A program made the position numbers and the translations under genes. The notes under the pieces were generated by a model. It had not been told where the DNA came from, ran no database searches, and saw only the letters and a list, made by a program, of their open reading frames with translations. Shown here in pieces: positions 21,000 to 30,677 of a DNA stretch of 64,000 nucleotides. The stretch spans positions 629,501 through 693,500 of the forward strand of contig LSRY02000008.1 in the NCBI GenBank assembly GCA_001643675.2. The letters run 5' to 3'. This stretch comes from Monocercomonoides exilis. Lineage: Eukaryota; Preaxostyla; Oxymonadida; Polymastigidae. Each line of letters starts with the position of its first letter. Within the stretch, counting starts at the first letter, position 1.

Positions 21000-21773
21000 C
21001 TGTAATAAGAAAATAGTTTAATCAGAATAAGCCAGAATTCAAATGCAACAATGAATGCACACTATTGAACTTTTTTGTGCTGTCTGTCTCCTATGTACAG
21101 ATTTTTTTTAAAAAAATTGAATGAAGACAGCAATGCCATTTTGATATTCACAATGAAAGTTCATTTGATTGGATTGAAGAAAACGTATGAAAAATGAAAA
21201 CTCACAAAAGCCCTAAAAAAATAAATTCATTCAAACTATTCCATCTTTCGATAACATTTTCGACTTGTATTTTCAAAGAAATAAAACTGTTAATATATTG
21301 AAATCTTTTGTAATGGATTCCATGATCATCAGATTTGAAAAAACGGAATTATCCGTCCATAAAATGAGAATTCCGTGAGAGAACATTTCTTGTAGTACTA
21401 GGAATATTATTTCCTGTGATGACAACAAGAAATGAGGCAATGCAATATTTTTGGAATTCTGTCTGATGATTTTTGGTAATTTGATGACCAAGGGGAATGC
21501 AACAATTTCATCAATAACACAAAAAGACATTATGTATGCAACTTATATTGTTCTATTGATTGTGAAGATATTTCTATTTGTATCCTCTCCAGAGTCCAGA
21601 AATCCTGCTTATTGTTGAAATGGCCAATCTCCGCTTTGGAGAGAAAGATGATGAGAATGGAGCTGATTATTATATAGCCATTGGGAAATAAATGAAGTTT
21701 CGCAAGATACATGATTTTCATGATTTTTATTTGGTGCAGGAGGTGAAATCAAATTCAACTTTCATATTATAAA
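21000..21773. other. Region between gene C and decayed gene, right arm
   Basis: Diverged mirror of 9857-10,518. The frame 21,530-21,273 (minus) and its left counterpart share only their beginnings, so I do not regard it as coding. Confidence 0.4.
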
Positions 21774-22359
21774 ATGAAGATTTATGGATGGAATTCTGTG
21801 AAGGATAAAATCTGCACAAAATTATATAGCACTTGGGAGCATAAGGCAGGGGAAGCGGTTTTTTGGCAAGGAAAGTGGTTAGCCAACCAAGGGAATGATA
21901 TTAATCACTTAAAAACAGGCAAGAATTCAACAAAAAAAAGGAGGGCCCCAAAATATCGGTTTTATTTATAAAGTTTTCCTGTTTCTCGGACTGCGCCAGG
22001 CAGACATGGAAAGCAACAAAATTCTATTTCTGATTCCGCTTTTGTTTCAAAAGAGTGGAGAAACGCCATCGAAGATACAACTTATTGTCGAGCATTTTTT
22101 TATCAATCGGACAACATTCAAGCCAACTTCATTTGAAATTCGTTCTTCGAAGGGACAGCCATTTTGAGCAATCAACGTGATTATCATTCGAAATTTGCTT
22201 TCTTCGGAGCCACAGGCAACTGCAGAAAAAATACAGAATATTTTTGATCAGCCTCTTCAAGCGCAGCCATCCAGAGATTTTATTGCTATGCTTCATTTGT
22301 GTGGCATCGATGTGGTGTTGATTTGTAAGGGCTGTGCTGCTTCGCATTGGGTGCGCTGA
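21774..22359 (+). pseudogene. Decayed helical-repeat-like gene, right copy
   Basis: Mirror of 9269-9856. Segments: 21,774-21,971 (KIYGWNSVKDKICTKLYS..., shortened and altered relative to the left copy), about 21,968-22,162 (FLGLRQADMESNKILFLIP..., ending in a stop after SSKGQPF), and 22,177-22,359 (QATAEKIQNIFDQPLQAQPS...). The left copy keeps sequence lost here and vice versa, which is what is expected of two decaying copies. No family name can be given. Confidence 0.42.
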
Positions 22360-22460
22360 GGTGTTTGCAAACGTTAGACAAGACGGCCATGTTTTCTCAG
22401 ACAAACATTGAGAGTGGACAATTTCTCTGAAGACTGTTTGATTTATTTGTTTATTTCTGG

Positions 22461-23640
22461 TTGCAATGCTGTTGGCCTGTGTTTATCTTGCGTTGCGGCT
22501 TTCAAATAAGAAATGGCTTTTTTATAAAAAAAATGGAGAATTTCATCAGATTCTGCTTTCAATCGAACATTTTAATGGAACTGGTTGAGTTCGCTCTTCT
22601 CCTCAGAGGCTTGGCCGTCAACAAGGTGAATGAAGCATCACTGTGTTCTTTCATCTTCTTTCTAGCATTGCAACAATTATTGAAGCAAAAATATTATTTT
22701 TTTTTCAAATGTGAGGGAGCTTCCACAGCGTGTGGGAGCTCATGCGATGAGAAGGAGGATTCAATTGTTTGTGTGAGGGAGACAGCAGCAGCTGCTGTTG
22801 TTGTTGCCAGGCAGTCAAATTAAAACAGTTCTATTTCTGAAATGTCTGATGGTTGATTGTAACATCACAGGCGATTCAGCTGTGAAGTCGAATGGAGACA
22901 GCACAAGAAAAGCAAAAGACTGCTCCAATCAGAAGCAACTTAAGAGAGACATTTGTTGCATTGAAGGAACAATGGAAGAAGAAAATGAATGACAATGAAA
23001 GAAAGAGGAGGAGGAAGAAGAAGAAAAAGAAATAAAGAAGAAGATAATTATGATGAGTTCGAAGAAGAAGAAAAAGAAGAAGAAGACGAAGAAGAAATAG
23101 AAGAGGAGGAGGAAGAAGAAGAAGAATCAACAGTCGAAATACAAATAGGTTTCACATTGATTGCGAAAAGAGGAAAAAATTTGCATTCTTCAATTTCATT
23201 TTGAATCGGTAAAGAAGACGAAAAATGGGAAATTCGATCAAAATTGTTGGGTTTTTTGCGGGCAAACTGCAAAAGATGGCTCGATGAGTATTTTGAGGGA
23301 TGAAGAAGAGAATTTATTAATGGGTTCGGAGAAATTGTCTTCGGAGAAACAGAATTTGAAGAAAATGAAGAAAAAGAAGAATTTGAAGGATCTTCGAAGA
23401 GATTGATGGAAAAGTTGTTGAAGAAGAAGGAGAAAGAAGGAGAAATGAAATTGATGTGATTGAGAAATAGAGGAAGAAAGAAGGAAATAAGTGAATTTGA
23501 GGAGGAAGAGGAAGGTGAAGAAAGCGATGATGATGAGGTTGGCAATACATTCAGAGAGATATAAAGAAGATACACAGAAGAAGAAGAAGGCTTTTCTGTT
23601 GGAAAGTCATGTTGAATACAGAAATAAAATGAACAATTGA
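22461..23640 (+). pseudogene. Degenerate coding segments, right copy
   Basis: Mirror of 8081-9052. Contains CEGASTACGSSC (22,705-22,745 region), VDCNITGDSAVKSNGD (about 22,850), an acidic Glu/Asp-rich block (22,990-23,125) that is much longer than in the left arm, and a segment reading GFGEIVFGETEFEENEE then SSKRLMEKLLKKKEKEGE. The frames are not continuous. I infer a gene in decay, with trinucleotide repeats expanding independently in each arm. Confidence 0.35.
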
Positions 23641-24761
23641 CGAGATATCGTTCATCCATTCGGCTGTCCCATTGAATTCAACTGAACATGAAATGCTCAA
23701 TCAAACAAGACAAATCGAATAATTCGATTTTTCTTTCATCAGAGCAGACAGTATGACAGAACATGAATCAATGAACTTGTCACTCCCTTCATTCAGACTG
23801 AATGCGATTCAAAAAAAGAAAGATGAATTCCTTCCATTGAAGACTGTTCATTGTTTTCACCCAAATTAAGAAATGGCGATTTGTGCACCATCTTTGTGTT
23901 TCTCAAGACTTAGTTGCTTTTGCTGTTTCATTTTTTCAGTCTCGTTCTGTCTGAAAGAAAACCGCTTTTTCTGTTGAATTTGCAAAACAATTCGCAGTTC
24001 AAAAAAAGTTCATTTTCTGCTCTTCTTTTGTTGTGTCTTTGTCTGCTTTTCAAAATGAAAACCTTTGTTGTTGGAGTTGGTCTCTCAAATAAAACTTTTT
24101 TTGCTTAATTCCAAATTCCAAAATGTCATTTTGGGCTTGGCGAATTTTGTTCGGTTCTTTCTCCAAATTAGTTTGTTTTGCATTTGCATCCTTTTGACAC
24201 AATTGCCCTTTTCTTTTGCTCTTCTTATCTTTTTTGATTTTTGAATTCTTTCATCTTCAACAACTCAACGAATCATTTTAATAAGAAGATTAAAAAGAAG
24301 GCAAGTTGAAAAAAGATCACATTGTTAAGGTGTGCAAACATTTGTTCTCCTTGTTTCAGTCAGAATTGATGAATCCAAATGAGAAACATATTTATTCCTC
24401 AAGAATCGTTTTATTTGCCCGTTTCTATTTTCTCACAAAAAGAATTTCATTTGTTTCTTAGAAGCGGTTGCAATTCCATCTCAGAATGCATTTGCTTCAA
24501 ATTGAAAAAAGACAAAAAAAAATATCATCATTATGAATTTCTGTTGGTTTGATCAATCAGAAACAAAAAAGTTTTCCATTCTTTCCCATTCAGCCGAGCT
24601 CTGCTGTCTCGTTGAACATTTATTGCAAAAACAATTATTTTATAGAACAAAGCAATTTGTGTTGAAGTTGAACTTGCTTCTTGAAAGAAAATAAATGACG
24701 TTTGAATTTTTCGTTTATTTTGTTGAGAAAAGAATGAATATGAACATGTTATTCACTGAAC
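23641..24761. other. Intergenic upstream of gene B, right arm
   Basis: Homologous to 6960-8080. Hydrophobic short frames are not consistently preserved. No gene supported. Confidence 0.5.
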
Positions 24762-26229
24762 ATGATAAGCAAAAAGGATTTTCGAGCTATTGATAAGTCT
24801 ATCGATGAGTTCAAAAAGAAGTCATCAAATGAGCATTTTTCAGGTTTGTTCATGATTCTGTGATTTGAAAGCCCAATTCTGTTTGTTATTTTATCATTTT
24901 CGAAGAATTTCTTCGTGAGCTGGGGCGTTGCGATGGGAATGCACAAAGACAGAAAATCCTTGAAATGAATGAAATAATTGAAGAAATGGAGGAAGAAGAA
25001 TTTGAATCTGTCTTCACAAAAGAAATGTTCGATGAAATGGACGAAATGATTAAAGAGGGGGAAGTGAAAATTGAAAATGCTTTTTATTTGCTGAAACACC
25101 TTGGATATTGCATCGTTTTGAATGACATGTGGGTTTCAGGTTTTGGGTATTCTTCATTGAACAAAAGATTCGAGAAAATGATTATAAATGAAAAAGAAAA
25201 GACAGAAGATAAGGATGAAAGGCTTCTGGTTGATCTTTGTAAAAGTTATGCTTGTATAAGCACCTTCTTCTCAAAGGAATTGATTTCAATCTGTGTACCG
25301 TGCCTTCTGAAAGCTGCATCGAGCAAGAAGAGAAACAAGGAAACCCAAAAGGAAATAGAAATGGCGTTGTTTGCTATATGTCACATTGGGAAATGTTTTG
25401 TATGATTTTTCTTTTCTCTCTTTGTTGAATTGATTTTGCTTTTTTTTATCTATTTTTTTTTGATAAGATATTGGATTATGAACTGTATCGTTATAAGATC
25501 AAAGAGATTATCCTTTATCATCAAAAACACAACAATCTGACTCGACTTGCATGTCAATCATCTTGGCAGTTTTTGGTAAACGGATTACCATACTACGATT
25601 GCTTTGAAGGGGTAATTGTGAATGAACTGCATTTTGCGAGAGAAGCAGCAAGAGAATTAAAAGAGCTGATGAAAAGTGTGGATTGGAAGAGAAAAAAAGA
25701 AGAAAGAGGAAGAGAAACGAAAGAAGAGCTTGTTTTATTGAGATGGCTTAAAACCTTGGAACGTTATTTTCTCTCTTGCACAATGTGGAATGAAGAATTT
25801 GTCGGACTTTTAAACAGTATTGTTCGGGTATTTCTGGCAGCTAAGGATAATTACAGAGAAGTGTACCTTCAATGCATTCATTTATTGAAAAAAATAGCAG
25901 ATAATAAAGCGATAGAAATTGACGTCTTATTGAAAGGAGGAGCTGTTAATGCAGTTTTGGAGAAGATGCAGCTACAAACATTGAATAAATATGAAACATA
26001 TCAATTCATGTTATTTTTTATTGAGATTTCAATTCGATTGAAAATAAAGAAGAAGGATGAAGTGGAAGAAGCGAAAAGAAAGGCAACAAAAAAAGAGTTT
26101 TTGGAAAAGATGGAAGAAGAAGGATACGAAGACACCATCACAAGCTTTCATGAAATTTTTATTTTTTTCAACAGACAATATTGTCATGGACTGTCGTTGA
26201 ATATTTCAGACTATTTTGTGAATGTTTAA
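24762..26229 (+). CDS. Spliced multigene-family protein (gene B, right copy)
   Basis: Three exons: 24,762-24,843, 24,906-25,399 and 25,468-26,229. Introns are 24,844-24,905 (62 bp) and 25,400-25,467 (68 bp). Exon lengths (82, 494, 762) equal those of the left copy, giving 445 aa with no indel. Exon 3 is about 93% identical in protein to the left copy and most of exon 2 nearly identical, but a block of about 40 residues in exon 2 (after KEMFDEMD, before KRFEKMI) shares only about 11 of 40 positions. Motifs VNELHFAREAARELKEL and LLKGGAVNAVLEKMQ are intact. Function unknown. Preserved length and frame suggest both copies are, or were until recently, under selection. Confidence 0.82.
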
Positions 26230-28723
26230 AGAAAAAGAACGTGTTGAATTTTGAAACTCAAAAGTTGTTCTTTCTTTTCTTATCATTTCACAAAATGGAA
26301 AACAATCCTTTAAAAAGCTCTTCATGGATTTCTCAACAGATAATTCTGCAAGGAAAAATTCGACCGTTGATAATTTTCTGAAAGGTTCAAATACGAACAT
26401 CATCTGAATTAATCAAGTGTGTTCCAATTAAAAAAAAGTTTATTCTGTTGCTGCATTTATTTATTTGATTAGAAAGTTTTGTCCAAATATGAAAAACTAT
26501 ATCTTTATTTCTTTATTTCTGAATTTCAACTATTTTTTCTTGTTTAGTTAATTCAACAATTATCTTGAACAGTTTTTTGACACTTTTTTTGTGAAGAATG
26601 ACAATAAAAATTTGTATGAGAAGAACCATATTGACTTTATTTTTTCAATTATTTGTTAAAAATATCGTTTTTTTTCACGCATATGCGGACTTGAAGAGAA
26701 ACACCTGTGAAATCATTGATAAACATGTGTGTGATTATTTTCAAAAAGAACGTGTCTTTGAAAATGGGTGATTATTTTTGTAATCATAACTATTTTCGGG
26801 GTATCGAATTTTTATATTTCGTTTGTCAATGAATTGAATATTATTATTCCAGTATTTTTTAAATTGCATTTGTATAATGAAGCACATTTTAAATTGCATT
26901 AATGACATTTTTTTGAAGATAGTGTTATCACTTTTATATGTTCACTGACAAATATGCAAAACAAATTTTCAAACCAAATATTTTTACAAAAAAAAAATGA
27001 TTTCAAAAAGGATCAGCCATATTTCAACACATCGAATAATGTGAAGATTTCAATAATTATATCTAATATGGCAATGTGTGCTTAAAAAAAAATATTAATT
27101 TGATTTCATTTTTTTTATTGAAAAAAAATGGTTTGCTCAAAAAAAAAAGGAGAATTTCAAATAAGTTTTTTTTCTTTTGTCAAAAAAATATTTTTTTGGA
27201 AAAATCATATTTGTTCAATTTTCTGAGGAAATAAAAATATAGCGCATTTTGATTAGATTCTTGTTCCGGCCAACGAAATTACATATGAATTGAATAAATA
27301 TCATTATTTATGAAAAATTCCAATTTTAATAAAATGTTAAGTGCCTGAAGTGAAATTCTTTCGAAATGTTTGATATTCTTTTTCACTTGAGTATGAAACA
27401 AAAGATATTTTCACAAAAATATTATTCAATTGCCTGATTGCCTTTGAACCATTTTGGATATTTTTTGAGCAAGCACTCAAAATGAATGATCCACATATTT
27501 TGTTTGATGAACAAAATCGAATGTAATTATTGACTATTATGACAAATGAAATTATTGAAACAGGATGAAATTCTTTCGGGTTTTGCTCAACTTTTTGTGA
27601 AAATGTCCGATTGTGATAATATCCCAAATTGTTTGAAACAGAGAATTCCAACGCTGATATTTATGATCAATAATTTATCTTTCAAATTTTTTTGATATTC
27701 ATGAAATTCATGTTAAATTAACGTTTTGAAATTTTGGTAATTACTATTTTGAGAGTTTTCTTATGTCATTGATTCTGACAAAATCGTTTATTAGAAAATT
27801 TGAAGTCTTTGATGAAAAACTTATTTCCCATTGAAATAAGAACCATTTTTTTTTTGAAAAGTGTATTTTGAAAAAAAAATTTCTTTGTGATTCTATGAGA
27901 TGGGAAATTTATTAGAATGTGTCAAAAAAATGTTTGTTCACAGAATGATGTGCTGATATCCGATATTGATCGTTATCGATGTGATTGGATAGGGTTTCGA
28001 CTTTGAAATGAACTTATGAATAAGCGTTAAAAAGGAGAAAAAATAAAAACAAGAAAAGAACCAAATTTTTTCTTCATTCTCAAAAAATGACCATTATCCC
28101 TAATTTTTGTCCTTCACTTCTTCCGATTGTTGACTTTTGTTTGAAAATCATTTTTAACATTCACTTTGTTCAGTTTTTCATTTTGCATATTTTTATGTTG
28201 AGGAGGAATCAAAAACTTTCAAACAAGTGGACAAACAAAAAATGAATGAAAACGACTTATTCGAAATTCATATTTCAAAAAATCTCACCACTTATTTTTT
28301 TGAAAATCCTAAAAAATTTCCATTTTGAATTTGTCTCATTTTGAACATTTTTTTTTTTTAATTACAATTTCTTTTTTTCAAATCTCAAACAATAGAAAAC
28401 AATGAACTTCAAAATCCTTCGAAGAATAAAATATCTAAATACAAGTGTTTGAAAATTTAAAATGGATTTTTGTCCTTTTTCGTGAAACAAGTTGATATGA
28501 TATTTTGAAAAGACATTTTTCTCGAAAGATAATTATTGATTAATTCAAATCATTCTTCTTAAAGGCAAGAATAATTTGCATAACTGTAATAAAGTCGTTG
28601 CACACAAATGCGTTAATAAGTTGAAAAAATAAACAATAAATAATTACAAATGTTGAGTTTTTTTTATTTTGCGCAACCATAACAGATGCTTTGATAACTA
28701 TAAAATCCAAATAAAACCTTATT
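26230..28723. other. AT-rich stretch without genes, right arm
   Basis: Mirror of 2973-5494. Recognisable blocks include the segment around 26,675-26,720 (GCATATGCGGACTTGAAGAG) that matches left 4998-5035. No exon, tRNA or regulatory motif can be supported. Confidence 0.6.
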
Positions 28724-29243
28724 GTGAGAGCAGCATCAAAAGGAAAGGGCAAGAACTACTCTGCTCTTTGCATGCGATGGAGATGCGGAGGGGAAAGGGT
28801 TATAAGCGAGGGTTTTTTTGAAAGGAGGGAGAATAATCAAACACGTATTCATCCAGACAGCTCAACAGCTAGAACAAACAAAATTCGGAATAAAGGCAAT
28901 ACGTCCAACAGATGCTTCAGCAGTGGGAACCTTTTCATCTGCAAGAGCCAAATTGTTGCAAACAGCGGAGGAGATGCTGATCATTTCGTCAAAACGCAAC
29001 AAACGTCATCCGCGTCGACAGAGAATGCCTTTGAGTGCTCCGCTAGTTTTTTTTCCAACGTCACCTTTTTTTTGTTACATGTATTATGTTTGCCTTGGCA
29101 AGAGAAGCCAAAATTATTTCATTGATTTTGCCAATATCCCAAATCAACATCCAATTTCATTCCGATTTGCATTCTTCTCCGAATATGCTCCCATTTTAAT
29201 TGCGAATTTATTGGATTTGCGAAAAATGCATTGGTTTCCTTGA
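28724..29243 (+). CDS. Unrecognised small ORF, right copy
   Basis: Counterpart of 2525-2972, with overlapping frames 28,724-29,125 and 28,818-29,243 open. The second frame contains QTAQQLEQTKF and ASAVGTFSSARAKLLQTAEE and extends further here, to a stop at 29,243. No known domain. Listed because both frames survive about ten percent divergence between arms, which is mild support for coding in one of them. Confidence 0.25.
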
Positions 29244-29249
29244 ATTGAA

Positions 29250-29757
29250 AAATAATTCTCGGAATAGCACTTTTGCATCAATAACTTTGAAGTTGTTGAG
29301 AGGTTTGAATCATTTATTTGTAAATTCAATTCAATTAGCTTTCCCGTTATCTTTCCCTTTTTAGATAATTTAGCACGAGATATTTCGAAGATACACCAGA
29401 TTTTGTTCAAAGACGTGCAATTGATCAGAAAAGCTGTGATTTTGAACGATTTTTCATTGGAAGGCTTTGGACAGAAAGAAAAGACAACATTGTTGGAGGA
29501 CAAGGAAGAGAGCGAATGAAGAGAAAGAAGAAGATGGAAAAGAGAGTGAAAGGAAGGGGTTGATGAGAAGGAGAAGGAAAGAGATGGAGGCAGAGCCAAT
29601 GAAGAATGGAAAGCAAGGAACAAGAGATTGCGAAGACAGAAGAGACAGACGGAGAAGGCTATTAGAATTTGACAATGAGAACGGTTGGCTAACGGAGAAG
29701 GAAAAGATGCATGCTTTCTTGTTTGCAGTAAAAAATTATTTTTTTTATTTTTTCTGA
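29250..29757 (+). CDS. Low-complexity K/E/R-rich candidate exon(s), right copy
   Basis: Counterpart of 1935-2434. After the acceptor-like CCTTTTTAG the frame reads DNLARDISKIHQILFKDVQ, LIRKAVILNDFSLEGFGQ and stops near 29,519; an overlapping frame (29,467-29,757) is Lys/Arg/Glu-rich. The left arm is out of frame with the first segment. If a gene existed, this is the better preserved copy of its last exon. Confidence 0.25.
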
Positions 29758-30677
29758 ATGATGAAAGATTTGTGGAATTGGAAAAATTGAAAGCTCAAGA
29801 ATTTTTATTTTATTTTTCTTTATTTTGCAAAATGTGTTTATTTTTGAGAGATTACAAAAAACAAGTTTGATCCCTTTGTATATTTCTTTGCAATTTTTGA
29901 TGTTTCTGATTTTATCAAGAATATATGCAGAGAAGGTTTGCATGACATTCACTTTTGATTGGAACAAATGGTTTCTTTGAGACATCTTTTCTCAATGAGA
30001 AAAGCAGAGAAGGATATTTTTGAATTGCAGAACATCAGCTGTTTGCAAAAATGAGTCAGCATTAATTATGGAGAAGAAGCAAGAAAGAGGGAGAAGAATA
30101 ACAAAGAAGAGGTTATTTGGATGTTCGTGGGTTCGAAGCAGACGAAGCTGAGTGAAAAGACAAAACAGGTGAGAGTATAAAGAGCATAATGGAAAAGAAA
30201 GAGGAAAAGAAGAGGAAAAGAAAGAGAAAGAGGAAAAGAAAGACTCGCCATTTGATTTCAATAGGTGAGGCGATAATTGATAGCTAGAAACAACACATTT
30301 CAAAGTGAAATTAAGAGCGTATATGTTTTGACATTACTTTAATTGCTTTGAAAGCCTTTATTGGACAGCAGTTTCTTCTGAAAAGGTTTTTTTTTTCTTT
30401 TATTCAGTTTTATTCCTATTTTTTTTTAAACTGTTATATTAAATTAAATTTTTTTGTGTGCAAATATTTCACCTGAATCAGCATATAATTCATGCCCGAC
30501 AATAACAAAAGAAGAAGCATGCTTTGGACGTGCATCAACTGTTTTTCAAAAAGCCGCAAAATGATTGCAAAAGAAAAACTTTGATTTTTCCAATTGTGTT
30601 GAAAACAATTATTAAGGGATTGTTTGATCATCCAGAAAATATTTTATTTTTCAAATCAAAATTTATCATCATTCCGC
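29758..30677. other. Upstream region of beta-helix gene
   Basis: AT-rich with a purine-rich tract (30,180-30,245, AAAGAGGAAAAG units) that is shorter in the left arm. No gene supported. Confidence 0.45.
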
